NCBI GenBank assembly: GCA_028279365.1 | Contig: JANQNX010000003.1 | Span: forward strand, 62,001 to 126,000 | DNA length: 64,000 bases | Source: Gammaproteobacteria bacterium | GTDB taxonomy: Bacteria > Pseudomonadota > Gammaproteobacteria > Eutrophobiales > Eutrophobiaceae | Reading direction: 5' to 3' | Part shown: in pieces, positions 44,721 to 53,923 of the stretch | How the letters are laid out: each line of letters opens with the position of its first letter | Numbering within the stretch: the stretch's first letter is position 1 | Made by a program: the position numbers and the translations under genes | Notes under the pieces: generated by a model | What the model saw: only the letters and a program-made list of their open reading frames with translations | The model's database searches: none | What the model was told of the DNA's origin: nothing

Positions 44721-45182
44721 TTACACGGCTTGATTAAAAAACAATAACGGATTCTGTTTAAATCGCGTTAATGTCTGATGAATCTCGCAAGCTTGTTCAT
44801 TAGAGATAATTACAGATTGATCCAAATCCTGGAGGCCAGATAAACCAATATCATTTTCAACTTCCTCGGCATGCAACTTATTATGCGCCATACTCCATTT
44901 CTCGAACAGGCGCTGCGAAACGGGTTTTTCTATCAAGACCCTCAAATCAAAATGGCGCGAGTCATTGCCTATCTTATTGAATAACTGTTGCACATCTTCT
45001 TTCTTCCCTTCCAAAACCTGAATAAAGCATTTACTGGAATAAAGCAGGATGCCGGTAATATTGCGCTTGTTATTATTTTTTTTGGCTTTGTCCAGTAAAG
45101 CGTTTAATTCATAGCGGTCAAAATTCATGATCGCCCGACTAACGTATAATATTGTGTACAGCTCGTTATCGCCTCTAGCCAT
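44721..45182 (-). CDS. BLUF-domain blue-light sensor protein (copy 1)
   Basis: A 153-residue protein built almost entirely of a BLUF domain, which binds FAD and senses blue light. The flavin Tyr is in LYTILYVSR (about residues 8-16), the Asn/Gln pair in NNNKRNITGILLYSSKCFIQVLEG (about 35-58, split), and the C-terminal helices in HFDLRVLIEKPV and WSMAHNKL. There is no output domain, as in the short BLUF/PixD-like type, so signalling must go through a partner. ATG 45182 has GAGG 8 nt upstream. The paralog lies 260 bp upstream on the same strand. Confidence 0.92.
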   Translation of the reverse strand: MARGDNELYTILYVSRAIMNFDRYELNALLDKAKKNNNKRNITGILLYSSKCFIQVLEGKKEDVQQLFNKIGNDSRHFDLRVLIEKPVSQRLFEKWSMAHNKLHAEEVENDIGLSGLQDLDQSVIISNEQACEIHQTLTRFKQNPLLFFNQAV

Positions 45183-45441
45183 CAACGTGCCTCATTTTTT
45201 ATCTTTTCAATTAAGTATACAACACAGAAACGTAAGTAGAAGAAAAAAGTCGCTAAATGCAGACTATTCCTATTAGGCAGATAAATGTCTGAATTCGATA
45301 CAGTTCTACAACCCGATTGAACATAGTTGGCTCAACAGAGAAAACAGGCTTTCAGGTTTTAAGAAATTCAGCTACTGATACTAAATAATTAAAAATGTAT
45401 TGGGTATTGGGCATCGTTCATGCCAAGGAACGCTGTATTAA

Positions 45442-45903
45442 CTACAGTGGTTGGCCAAAAAACCAGCCGGGGTTCTGTCGAAACTGTCGCATTGTTTTAT
45501 AGATTTGTGCGCTTTTTATATTGTCCAGCAGAACGTTTTCATCTGGTTTTAGAAAACTTGAACGACCCGTTAGGTTTTTTATCTCGTCCGAAGACAGACT
45601 CTTGTAAGCCATGCTCCAGTCAGAAAAGCAACGATGTTTAATACTTTTCTGAAATAACACTCTGAGATTATAGTGACGGGTGTCATTGCCAATGACGTTA
45701 AGCAAATCCAGCAAATCTTGCTTATTGCCTTCCAGCAATTGCATAAAATGCTGATCCAGATAAAGCAACATACCTGTGATATTCTTTTTCAGATTATTCT
45801 TCCTGGAACTCTCGAGGAGAACATTAAGCTGAAAACGATCTAACCACATGATCGAACGGCTGACGTATAAAATCGTGTATAAATTGTCACTATTCCTTAC
45901 CAT
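45442..45903 (-). CDS. BLUF-domain blue-light sensor protein (copy 2)
   Basis: A 153-residue paralog of the 44721-45182 protein. It shows LYTILYVSRSIMWLDRF (about 7-23), NLKKNITGMLLYLDQHFMQLLEG (split, about 35-57), GNDTRHYNLRVLFQKS and the final RQNPGWFFGQP, all collinear with copy 1. Start ATG 45903 is fixed by CAGGAG 7 nt upstream; the in-frame extension to 45963 is unnecessary. The tandem arrangement suggests heteromeric pairing or divergence of signalling. Confidence 0.92.
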   Translation of the reverse strand: MVRNSDNLYTILYVSRSIMWLDRFQLNVLLESSRKNNLKKNITGMLLYLDQHFMQLLEGNKQDLLDLLNVIGNDTRHYNLRVLFQKSIKHRCFSDWSMAYKSLSSDEIKNLTGRSSFLKPDENVLLDNIKSAQIYKTMRQFRQNPGWFFGQPL

Positions 45904-46146
45904 CACTGACTCCTGAATGGCACAAAAAATCGACCATTTCGTGATAAGTATAGGTAGAAACAATGACAGTTTTATTTCGGTTAGGAATTATTCATGACGC
46001 CAAAGAGTAGGCTAATCCTGCAACAGCAGGAAGTTTTCATTGTAAGAATCTAATTTAGCAACAGATTACTAGAATTTCTGTTGAAAAAAGACGGGAATAT
46101 TTCATTGTAGCAAAATCAAACAATGGTTAATTTAGCGGGCAAATTG

Positions 46147-46434
46147 TTACAAAGTCACGATCTCTACCCCCTTCCAAAACGCAACATAGTCTTTGATATG
46201 CGCTGCCTTGGCTTTTGGCTCCGGGTAATACCATGCCGCGTCCTGATTAATTTGACCATTAACATCAAGATGATAATAACTGGCTTTGCCTTTCCAAAAA
46301 CAACTCGTATGCGTATCACTCGTTTTAAAGTACTGCTGGTTGATTGCATCCGGCGGGAAGTAATGATTGCCCTCGACCAGTTCTGTCTCATCACTTTCTG
46401 CCAACACTACATCGTTCCATATTGCCTTCGTCAT
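46147..46434 (-). CDS. DUF427 protein
   Basis: A 95-residue protein of the DUF427 family: MTKAIWNDVVLAESD, then VEGNHYFPPDAIN, SCFWKGKASYYHLDVNG and DAAWYYPEPKAKAAHIKDYV form the family's characteristic series (read as short pieces). Function unknown; a beta-rich fold is known for the family. Start ATG 46434 follows AGGGGAATAACA. The upstream yjbQ gene ends 2 bp away, so the two are co-transcribed. Confidence 0.9.
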   Translation of the reverse strand: MTKAIWNDVVLAESDETELVEGNHYFPPDAINQQYFKTSDTHTSCFWKGKASYYHLDVNGQINQDAAWYYPEPKAKAAHIKDYVAFWKGVEIVTL

Positions 46435-46436
46435 TG

Positions 46437-46853
46437 TTATTCCCCTGTTATCGTGATTAATACCTGTCGTTGATGTGGCGCAGTACGATGCTCCCACAAA
46501 TACACACCTTGCCAGGTGCCTAATTGGCAACGTGCAGCACTGATCGGAATAGTGATGCTAACGTTGGTTAGTATCGAACGAACATGTGCCGGCATGTCAT
46601 CCGGCCCCTCGGCGTCATGACAGAACATCGGATCCCCATCCGGTACCAGTTGCTGCATGAATGTTTCAAGATCGTGCCTGACATCAGGATCGGCATTCTC
46701 GCAAACGATCAACGACGCACTGGTATGTTTCACAAACACGTGACACAAGCCTTTTTCAATCCGGCTTTCAGAAACAACGCCTTGTATCTCTCGCGTTATT
46801 TCTGTTGTGCTGCGACCCGATGTCGATATCAGAAAATCCTCCTGTACGATCAT
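46437..46853 (-). CDS. yjbQ: YjbQ family protein (UPF0047)
   Basis: A 138-residue UPF0047 enzyme-like protein. Signatures: LCHVFVKHTSASLIVCENADP (split, about 35-55), MFCHDAEGPDDMPAHVRSIL (about 75-95, with two His and Asp/Glu) and LGTWQGVYLWEHR (about 112-124). Homologs show weak thiamine-phosphate synthase activity and moonlighting; the true role is uncertain. First of the yjbQ-DUF427 pair. Confidence 0.93.
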   Translation of the reverse strand: MIVQEDFLISTSGRSTTEITREIQGVVSESRIEKGLCHVFVKHTSASLIVCENADPDVRHDLETFMQQLVPDGDPMFCHDAEGPDDMPAHVRSILTNVSITIPISAARCQLGTWQGVYLWEHRTAPHQRQVLITITGE

Positions 46854-46859
46854 TAAAGT

Positions 46860-47342
46860 CTAGTCCTGAATTTGATCATCCATCATCTTATAAAAAACCA
46901 TAATATGCCGGGTATTGGTGCCCAGATCTCCCTTTCCCTTTCTTGATACTGCGCGAATATCCAACGCGACAGTATCCTCAGCTATTGCCGAGACGCTGAT
47001 ATAAACATCATCTTTATATTTAAATAAGCTTGATGTCACTACCGCATGTAATTTGCCTGATTCATCATCCAGAGATTGCAGTTGCCAGCCAAGTTGTTCA
47101 ACCGCTTGCTTGGCCTTGGCTAAAAGCTGCTGAGAAGGCAACTTGTAGTGTCGAGTAATGCGTTCTGGGAATGTGCTGTCAGGAGAGGTCGACACATCGT
47201 TATGGCTTAAATACATTGATAAACGTACCATCGGTCCCGGTGATGCTTGCCAGGGCAGATCATTTTTCACCAATGCAATTGCGACCATGATAAACGGAAT
47301 AGCCAACAGCATAATCAATAATAAAACAAGCTTGGTTAGCAT
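46860..47342 (-). CDS. DUF1499 membrane-anchored protein
   Basis: A 160-residue protein with an N-terminal membrane segment (residues 4-24) and a DUF1499 domain whose signature ends RAVSRKGKGDLGTNTRHI (about 137-154). Function unknown. The start ATG 47342 (MLTKLVLLL) follows CGGGAAACGACT; the longer form adds basic residues without a ribosome-binding site. It is 6 bp upstream of yjbQ on the same strand. Confidence 0.87.
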   Translation of the reverse strand: MLTKLVLLLIMLLAIPFIMVAIALVKNDLPWQASPGPMVRLSMYLSHNDVSTSPDSTFPERITRHYKLPSQQLLAKAKQAVEQLGWQLQSLDDESGKLHAVVTSSLFKYKDDVYISVSAIAEDTVALDIRAVSRKGKGDLGTNTRHIMVFYKMMDDQIQD

Positions 47343-47384
47343 AGTCGTTTCCCGTTTTTTATGAATGATCAAAATTACCGATAA

Positions 47385-47807
47385 TTAATGCAGATTTCCA
47401 CCAGACAAATCCAGCGTGCGCTGCGTGATCAAGGCATAAAACTCATCGCTACTGCTAAAGCGCCAACCAAGATGATTATCGCAAACATCACAAAATAGTA
47501 ATTGCCAGGCATAACCTTCAAACCAGCTATACTCCTCGGTTTTGGCATTATCTGTTTTACAATTGACCACCTCTGTAAAACAAGCGATGTGATACACATA
47601 GCCAGCAGAATTAGTAAACGTATGCAGATGCATCCCATGTATACTGCACCTGTGTTCAGGATCAGCAATGCGGATATGACACTGCTGACAAACGATCGCC
47701 GGCGGTAACGTACCCGGCAGGCGATGTTTTTTACTGGCGAGACGGGTATTGCTGTTTCGATCCGGTTCTGTTTTTCTGAGAAAAACAACTTCGCTTTGAT
47801 TCAACAT
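47385..47807 (-). CDS. CULT-domain (cereblon-fold) protein
   Basis: A 140-residue protein whose C-terminal 100 residues match the CULT domain, the thalidomide-binding fold of cereblon, known as free-standing proteins in some bacteria. The zinc ligands are Cys40, Cys43, Cys106 and Cys109 (CQQC and CDVC). The aromatic cage residues Trp95, Trp101 and Trp115 are in SWFEGYAWQLLFCDVC and LGWRF; HTFTNSAGYVYHIACF is also typical. The natural ligand of bacterial CULT proteins is unsettled; oxidised nucleosides or cyclic imides have been discussed. Start ATG 47807 lies 2 nt after the TauE-like gene stop. The longer frame from 47960 lies inside that gene. Confidence 0.85.
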   Translation of the reverse strand: MLNQSEVVFLRKTEPDRNSNTRLASKKHRLPGTLPPAIVCQQCHIRIADPEHRCSIHGMHLHTFTNSAGYVYHIACFTEVVNCKTDNAKTEEYSWFEGYAWQLLFCDVCDNHLGWRFSSSDEFYALITQRTLDLSGGNLH

Positions 47808-47809
47808 CG

Positions 47810-48619
47810 CTAATGACCCGTTAACATTTTTACGCCGACGAGTATCAATACAACGGCGAAACAACGTTTGAGTAAAGTGACGGAGATATAATGCGTCAGC
47901 TTTGCACCCAGAGGTGCCGAGACCACAGTAACAGTAACGATCACCAGTGCTGCTGGCCAATATAAATAACCCAGGGCATGTTCGGGTACATCTGCATTAT
48001 CATAACCGGCGATAACCAGAGATACCGTTCCAGCAACCGCAATGGGAAAACCGCAAGCCGATGAAATCGCAACAGCATGACGCATTGCTACGCGACAATA
48101 TAATAGGAAAGGTACGGTCAAGGTGCCGCCGCCAATACCCATTAATGTCGAGATAAATCCAATCAGACTGCCGGCAATAAATTGCCCGCCGGAACCGGGC
48201 AACTGTGTTCTCGCTTCAGGTCTGTAATTCAATATAATTTGAATGGCGATTGCTATTTCAAACAGTCCAAACAGGATTCTTAACAAATCACTACTCACCG
48301 TGTCTGCCAACAAGGCACCAATGGCTGCACCAATTAAAATGCCCGGTGCCAGACGCAATACAACCGGCCATATCACCGCTTGCTTACGATGGTGAACATA
48401 AGTGGACGATAAGGCAGTGACAATAATCGTTGATAGCGAGGTTGTCACCGCGACTTGCATCAGGCTGGATTCAGTAAAACCCTGCTGCTGAAACAGAAAA
48501 TGCAGGGCTGGCACAATGATGATACCACCGCCAAGACCCAACATGCCCCCCAGCAGACCGGCAATCAGTCCACTCAATGCATACAACAAAATATAATTTA
48601 TCGATATATCAACCAGCAT
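47810..48619 (-). CDS. TauE/SafE-family sulfite exporter-like permease
   Basis: A 269-residue membrane protein with about eight segments. The two family half-motifs are GGMLGLGGGIIIVPAL (about 24-39) and FISTLMGIGGGTLTVPFLLY (about 145-165). Members export sulfite or sulfonates; the substrate here is unknown. Start ATG 48619 (MLVDISINY). The open frame extends to 48736, but that part has no signal and opposes the slt start. Co-transcribed with the CULT gene. Confidence 0.9.
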   Translation of the reverse strand: MLVDISINYILLYALSGLIAGLLGGMLGLGGGIIIVPALHFLFQQQGFTESSLMQVAVTTSLSTIIVTALSSTYVHHRKQAVIWPVVLRLAPGILIGAAIGALLADTVSSDLLRILFGLFEIAIAIQIILNYRPEARTQLPGSGGQFIAGSLIGFISTLMGIGGGTLTVPFLLYCRVAMRHAVAISSACGFPIAVAGTVSLVIAGYDNADVPEHALGYLYWPAALVIVTVTVVSAPLGAKLTHYISVTLLKRCFAVVLILVGVKMLTGH

Positions 48620-48734
48620 GGCACATTGTCTGCAGTCACAAGGCAAGCTTATGTTAAAGTATGCACAAGAAAAATGTTGCCAAATATCGGGTAAATAAGG
48701 AAAATTCTTACCAACAACGTATCGACAACAAACC

Positions 48735-50777
48735 ATGCCAACCGCTGCTCGTCAATATTCTGACTGTCTACAATCTCAACAGAAACATTTCGCGCTATTT
48801 AGACTCGCGCTGGGCCTGTTTGTCATAATTTCTTTTTTATTACCACCACTGGCATTCAGTAAACCGATTGAACAGCAACGCAAGGAGTATCTGGCTGCAA
48901 AAAAAGCCCTCGATAAAAAACAAATGAAAACCTTTGGCAAAATCGCCAACGGTTTGAAGGAATACCCGCTTTATCCCTATCTCCGTTACGAATACTTGCG
49001 CAAAAACCTGTGGAAGATTAAGGATGTGGACATGATCCACTTCTTTAACCGGCACGATGATCTACCAATGACCGAAAGCCTTCGCACATCCTGGCTAAAA
49101 CTGTTGGTAAAACGCGGCCAATGGCAGACATTTCTGGATAATTACGTGCCGCAATCCAGCGACACCATGAAATGTTATCAACTACAGGCCAGGATGAAGA
49201 CTGGCAACCAGGATTTCCTGTTAGAAGATATCCGTACTATCTGGCTAAGTGGAAAATCACTCCCATCTCAGTGCGACCCTGCCTTTGATTTGCTTTATAA
49301 GAGTGGTCTAGTCACCAGCGAACTAGCCTGGGATCGATTTAGCCTGGCAATGCAAAATAATCAGACTGGTCTGGCAAACTTCCTGATAAAACACCTGGAT
49401 ACAGAACATACAAAACTGGCCCGCGCCTGGTTGAATATTCATCATAACCCTGCCAAACATACCAAAAAGGTCTCGCTGGAAGATACCGAGACAGGACGCG
49501 AAATCATTATGCACGGCCTGTTAAGACTGGCTCGGCAAAATGCAGAGTTAGCACAGAAACGTTTGCTAACGCTGAAAGACAACTACTCTTTTTTACCTGG
49601 TGAAGTCAGCGAGCTTGGCCGCTATATCGCGATTCGTGCGGCCAAACGTAAAAGCAAGATTGCCGAACAATTACTCGATGACATTGATCACCATCATGTC
49701 AATGATGAGGTGTTTCATTACCGCTTGAAAACGGCATTGGTGAAAAAGGACTGGCCGCTACTGCGTCGCTGGACCAGCGGAGAGGCACCGGAACAGGAGC
49801 TGGAACTTCGCTGGAAATACTGGCATGCACGCGCACTGGAAAATACCGGCGATGTCGAGTTGGCCAGAGAGATTTATGCCGAGCTTGCAAAAGAGCGTGA
49901 TTATTATGCTTTTCTTTCTGCTGACAAAGTCGGTATCGCCTATGACATGAACCACTATCCGCTTCCGGAAAATAAAGACGAGCTGAACCGGGTGGCGGAA
50001 CTGCCAGCCATTAAACGTGCTTATGAACTCTATCAACTGGGCATGAGTTACCCGGCACGGCGTGAGTGGTATCACGCATTAAAGAAAATGACGACTTATC
50101 AAATGCAAATGGCGGCCAAGCTGGCAACAAAGTGGGGATGGTATAACCGGGCGATATTTACTATGACCCGGGCCAAGGCCTACGACGATCTAGAATTACG
50201 TTTTCCGGTCACCTTTGATGAATTATTAACCAAATACGCAAATAAAAGACAGATTGATCCAAGCTGGGTATTCGGTCTGGTCAGAGCAGAAAGCGCATTT
50301 ATTGAAGATGTCCGCTCTCCTGCCGGTGCACTGGGACTGATGCAGGTGATGCCGAAAACCGGAGAAATGACAGCGCGCTCAATAGGGTTAAAGAATTTCA
50401 AACCACATAAGCTGAAACAGGCAGAGACCAATATTCCAATCGGCACTGCCTATATGCAACAAATGTTGAAGAAGTTTGAGAATAATATGGTAATGGCCAC
50501 AGCAGCCTATAACGCCGGGCCACATCGCGTTGCAAAATGGCGCCCTAAATCGGGTTGTGTAGAGCCAGATGTCTGGATTGAACAGATTCCTTTCATCGAG
50601 ACCCGAAAATACGTCAGCCGCGTACTATATTTTGCTAATATCTATGACTGGCGTCTTAAAGATAGTATTACTCCTATTAAAAACCGGATGCCATTGATTA
50701 CACCAAAGAATAAAAGTGCATTGGCAAATTTAAGCTGCACAGAATTACAGATATCGGATAACAGACATGTTAATTAA
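48735..50777 (+). CDS. slt: Soluble lytic murein transglycosylase
   Basis: A 680-residue periplasmic enzyme that cleaves peptidoglycan with formation of 1,6-anhydro ends. A signal peptide with a long N-region ends near residue 42 (LAFSKP). The U-shaped helical superhelix (about 45-450) precedes the SLT domain: GLVRAESAFIEDVRSPAGALGLMQVMP (split, about 512-540) contains the catalytic Glu, and TAAYNAGPHRVAKW follows near 590. Its products are substrates for NagZ at the other end of the window. The last 11 nt overlap the next gene. Confidence 0.93.
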   Translation: MPTAARQYSDCLQSQQKHFALFRLALGLFVIISFLLPPLAFSKPIEQQRKEYLAAKKALDKKQMKTFGKIANGLKEYPLYPYLRYEYLRKNLWKIKDVDMIHFFNRHDDLPMTESLRTSWLKLLVKRGQWQTFLDNYVPQSSDTMKCYQLQARMKTGNQDFLLEDIRTIWLSGKSLPSQCDPAFDLLYKSGLVTSELAWDRFSLAMQNNQTGLANFLIKHLDTEHTKLARAWLNIHHNPAKHTKKVSLEDTETGREIIMHGLLRLARQNAELAQKRLLTLKDNYSFLPGEVSELGRYIAIRAAKRKSKIAEQLLDDIDHHHVNDEVFHYRLKTALVKKDWPLLRRWTSGEAPEQELELRWKYWHARALENTGDVELAREIYAELAKERDYYAFLSADKVGIAYDMNHYPLPENKDELNRVAELPAIKRAYELYQLGMSYPARREWYHALKKMTTYQMQMAAKLATKWGWYNRAIFTMTRAKAYDDLELRFPVTFDELLTKYANKRQIDPSWVFGLVRAESAFIEDVRSPAGALGLMQVMPKTGEMTARSIGLKNFKPHKLKQAETNIPIGTAYMQQMLKKFENNMVMATAAYNAGPHRVAKWRPKSGCVEPDVWIEQIPFIETRKYVSRVLYFANIYDWRLKDSITPIKNRMPLITPKNKSALANLSCTELQISDNRHVN

Positions 50778-51732
50778 ACGCATTGCCATACTGGGAGGCA
50801 GCGGCTTTGTCGGTCGCTCCTTATGTAACCGTTTATCAGAAGAAGGTTATGAACTTAAAGTATTAACCCGCAACCGTGAGTACAATCGTAACGACCTCAT
50901 CTTATTACCCAAGCTGCATTTAATTGAAGCGGACATCCATGATATAGAACAACTCAGTTTTCAATTGTCTGACTGCGATGCTGCGATTAACCTGATTGGT
51001 ATACTCAATGAAAAAGGCAATAGTGGCAAAGGCTTTCACAAAGCACATGTTGAGGTCGCACAAAACCTGTTAACCGCATGTAAGGAAAACGGTATTCGTA
51101 GAATCTTGCAAATGAGTGCACTCAATGCCGACGCCGAAAATGGTAAGAGTCATTATTTGAAGAGTAAAGGCGAAGCAGAAGATTTATTGCATGACAACGA
51201 TGATGGTATACACGTGACCAGTTTTCGCCCTTCGGTCATCTTTGGTCGGGAGGACAGTTTTTTTAACCGTTTTGCCAAGCTACTGAAACTGACCCCGGCT
51301 ATCTTTCCGCTCGCTTGTCACAATAGTCAATTCGCACCGGTTTTTGTGCTGGATGTGGTAGAGATAATGGTCTGCTCATTAATGGACCCAAAAAGCTACG
51401 GCAAACGTTTTCAGCTTTGCGGACCCAAGGCCTATACCCTAAAAGAGCTGGTCGAATACACAGCCAAGGTACTAGGCCTTAAAAGAAAAATCATCCCTTT
51501 AAACGATATGATCTCCCGAATTCAGGCGGCGATGTTTGACTTTATTCCCGGCAAGCCGTTTTCGACCGATAACTATCTATCGGCTCAGACAGACAGTGTT
51601 TGTGATGAAAATGATTTAGCCGTTTACGATATTGATCCCAAAACCGTGGAAAGCATCGTACCGACTTACTTAACCTACTCAAGCTATCGGTCTCACTATA
51701 CCGATTATCGAAGTGAAGCCAGAAGAAATTAA
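50767..51732 (+). CDS. NAD(P)-dependent epimerase, NDUFA9-like
   Basis: A 321-residue atypical short-chain dehydrogenase resembling the NDUFA9 subunit of complex I and its bacterial relatives. The nucleotide-binding ILGGSGFVGRSLCNRL is at residues 8-23, then INLIGILNE (about 77), the active-site-like region MSALNADAENGKSHYLKSKG (about 117-136) with YxxxK, and FRPSVIFGRED (about 155). The reaction is unknown. It overlaps slt by 11 nt. Confidence 0.85.
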   Translation: MLIKRIAILGGSGFVGRSLCNRLSEEGYELKVLTRNREYNRNDLILLPKLHLIEADIHDIEQLSFQLSDCDAAINLIGILNEKGNSGKGFHKAHVEVAQNLLTACKENGIRRILQMSALNADAENGKSHYLKSKGEAEDLLHDNDDGIHVTSFRPSVIFGREDSFFNRFAKLLKLTPAIFPLACHNSQFAPVFVLDVVEIMVCSLMDPKSYGKRFQLCGPKAYTLKELVEYTAKVLGLKRKIIPLNDMISRIQAAMFDFIPGKPFSTDNYLSAQTDSVCDENDLAVYDIDPKTVESIVPTYLTYSSYRSHYTDYRSEARRN

Positions 51733-51809
51733 ACAACATCTGTTTACTTTTTTGTTCCTTCAATAAAACACGCTACTATCTAACGCATGACCATGCGTAA
51801 ACATTATTT

Positions 51810-53018
51810 ATGAAAAGCTATCTTGTCGGCGGCGCGGTGCGCGATAAATTACTCGGTATCCCGGTCAAGGATCGCGACTGGGTCGTCGTCGGCGCAACGC
51901 CGGAGCAAATGCAGACAGAAGGTTACACAACCGTTGGCAGTGACTTCCCGGTATTTTTGCATCCCGAAACAAAAGAAGAATACGCCCTGGCCAGAACCGA
52001 AAGAAAATCCGGCAAGGGCTACAAAGGTTTTACCTTTCATGCGTCGCCTGATGTCACACTGGAACAAGATCTGATTCGCAGAGACCTGACCATTAACGCC
52101 ATTGCTGAAGATGAACAGGGCAATCTCATTGATCCATACAATGGCGCTCAAGACATTGAAGCCAAGATGCTGCGCCATGTCTCGCCAGCATTTACCGAGG
52201 ATCCATTACGCGTATTACGTATCGCACGCTTCGCGGCAACGCTCGGTTTTAAAGTGGCACCTGAGACAATGGCCTTATTAAAACAGATTGCTGAAACGGA
52301 TGAACTGGAAGCACTACAACCGGAACGGGTTTGGACAGAACTGGAAAAAACCCTGACCGGGAAATATCCGGCACGCTTTATCCTGGTGTTACGATCCTGT
52401 AATGCGTTACAGAAACTGTTTCCCGAGATCGAGGCCCTGTTTGGTATTCCGCAACCCAAACAGTATCACCCGGAGATCGATACCGGCCTGCATACTATTA
52501 TGAGTCTAAACCAGTCAGTCCGGCTGACCGATGATCCCATGGTACGATTTGCCGTGCTGGTTCATGATCTCGGCAAAGCGACCACACCTAAAGATAAACT
52601 GCCCAGTCATCATGGTCACGAGGCTAGGGGCGTGAAGATTATCGAATCGCTATGCCAACGCTATCGCGTCCCGAATAAATATCGGGAACTCGCCACGATG
52701 GTGTCGAAGCACCATCTTGACTGCCATCGGGTTCAGGAAATGAAACCGGAAACAGTATTAAAAAAACTTGAGCAAATGGATGCATTCAGACGACCGGAAC
52801 GTTTTGAACAATTCCTGCTTGCCTGCGAGGCAGATGCGCGTGGACGTGCCGGCTTTGAAGATCGCGACTATCCGCAAGTGGAGTACTTTAAAAACGCATT
52901 GGCTGCGGCCAATAGTGTAAGTACCGAATCGTTACAGGAAAAAGGCTTTGAGGGAAAAGCCCTGGGTGATGAAATCAAAAAGCAGCGAATAAACAAAATT
53001 TCTCAGACTATCAATTGA
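51810..53018 (+). CDS. cca: Multifunctional CCA protein (tRNA nucleotidyltransferase with HD domain)
   Basis: Adds or repairs the 3' CCA of tRNA and carries an HD phosphohydrolase domain. It has 402 residues. Nucleotidyltransferase motif A is [22 protein letters not shown] (split, residues 7-28), motif [11 protein letters not shown] (about 90), and [14 protein letters not shown] (about 130-143). The HD domain starts [14 protein letters not shown] (about 250). The E. coli type is 412 residues. Start ATG 51810. Confidence 0.96.
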   Translation: MKSYLVGGAVRDKLLGIPVKDRDWVVVGATPEQMQTEGYTTVGSDFPVFLHPETKEEYALARTERKSGKGYKGFTFHASPDVTLEQDLIRRDLTINAIAEDEQGNLIDPYNGAQDIEAKMLRHVSPAFTEDPLRVLRIARFAATLGFKVAPETMALLKQIAETDELEALQPERVWTELEKTLTGKYPARFILVLRSCNALQKLFPEIEALFGIPQPKQYHPEIDTGLHTIMSLNQSVRLTDDPMVRFAVLVHDLGKATTPKDKLPSHHGHEARGVKIIESLCQRYRVPNKYRELATMVSKHHLDCHRVQEMKPETVLKKLEQMDAFRRPERFEQFLLACEADARGRAGFEDRDYPQVEYFKNALAAANSVSTESLQEKGFEGKALGDEIKKQRINKISQTIN

Positions 53019-53078
53019 GTATGTTTCTTCAACAATAAATACATTTTATCCAGTTTCTTACATAAAACACATCGTAAC

Positions 53079-53594
53079 TTACGCTTGCGCTCTTGTTAGA
53101 ACAAACATATTTGCATCATGATATCTACCATGCAAATAGAGTCTGGAACTTGCTAATGCTTCAAATGTAAAACCTGCTTTTTCAGCAACTCGATGACTTG
53201 CAATGTTTCCTTTCGCAACGACAACTTCAAGCCGATTCAAACTTGTATTGTTATGTGCCCATCGTGCTAACGAGACGAGTGCGGCAGTACCGTATCCTTT
53301 TTTTGTCTGACTGGAGCGAATCCAATAACCAATATTGGCAAAATTATTGTCAGAATTGATATTGTTAATTCCTCCACCGCCTAGATATAAATCATTTTTA
53401 TCGAAGACAGCAAATTCGTATGCTATACGAGACTGCCTGGCCTCTCTTTGTTCCTGAACCCAGGATAAAGCTTGAGTATCATTAAAATTATTCGTACACC
53501 AAGGCATCCAGGGGTTAATGTCTGAGACTGATTCAAGCGCCGCTTCAACCATTACTGACACATAATCATTGCTTAGTTCTTTTAGCTTAATCAT
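53079..53594 (-). CDS. GNAT-family N-acetyltransferase (RimJ/RimL type)
   Basis: A 171-residue acetyl-CoA-dependent transferase. Typical features: INPWMPWCTNNF near the N-terminus, GYWIRSSQTKKGYGTAALVSL (about 90-110) as acetyl-CoA loop, and VVAKGNIASHRVAEKAGFTFEA (about 125-147). The substrate (ribosomal protein or small molecule) is unknown. ATG 53594 (MIKLKEL) chosen; the in-frame ATG 53621 adds nine residues without support. It is co-directional with a TfoX-C gene 42 bp upstream. Confidence 0.88.
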   Translation of the reverse strand: MIKLKELSNDYVSVMVEAALESVSDINPWMPWCTNNFNDTQALSWVQEQREARQSRIAYEFAVFDKNDLYLGGGGINNINSDNNFANIGYWIRSSQTKKGYGTAALVSLARWAHNNTSLNRLEVVVAKGNIASHRVAEKAGFTFEALASSRLYLHGRYHDANMFVLTRAQA

Positions 53595-53636
53595 TTTTTT
53601 AGGTTTCCAAATGCATAACACAATTAACCAAAGCCA

Positions 53637-53906
53637 TTATTTTAAATGAGCGTCTCTTCTCAACTGCGCTTTTTCTTTTTCTGAAAACTCATCCCAATTT
53701 TTATGCTGGATCGCGCCCTCTAGCGAATAAAGATAATAGCAAACAGGCAGGTGTTTATCTGGATACGCTTCTGACAATAGCTGATAAGCTTTTACAGCAC
53801 CGACTTGTTTTAAATCGGTTTTTGTATGAATACCTATTTCATTCAATCGATGTTCAACCGTCTTGCCTATGTTTTTTAAATCAGATAACGGTTTGTTGTT
53901 TACCAT
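53637..53906 (-). CDS. TfoX C-terminal-domain protein
   Basis: An 89-residue stand-alone TfoX/Sxy C-terminal domain: LSDLKNIGKTVEHRLNEIGIHT (residues 7-28) is its helix-hairpin motif, followed by GAVKAYQLLSEAYPDKH and LYSLEGAIQHKNWDE. In enterobacteria the full TfoX regulates competence; single C-terminal domains are of unknown function. It is followed 17 bp later, upstream, by uppP. Confidence 0.87.
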   Translation of the reverse strand: MVNNKPLSDLKNIGKTVEHRLNEIGIHTKTDLKQVGAVKAYQLLSEAYPDKHLPVCYYLYSLEGAIQHKNWDEFSEKEKAQLRRDAHLK

Positions 53907-53923
53907 GGTTGAAACAATACGCT

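Noticed and set aside
53605-53640. GTGTTATGC box near the TfoX-C gene end, reminiscent of Vibrio cassette repeats
   Set aside because: No palindromic partner in the surrounding sequence.
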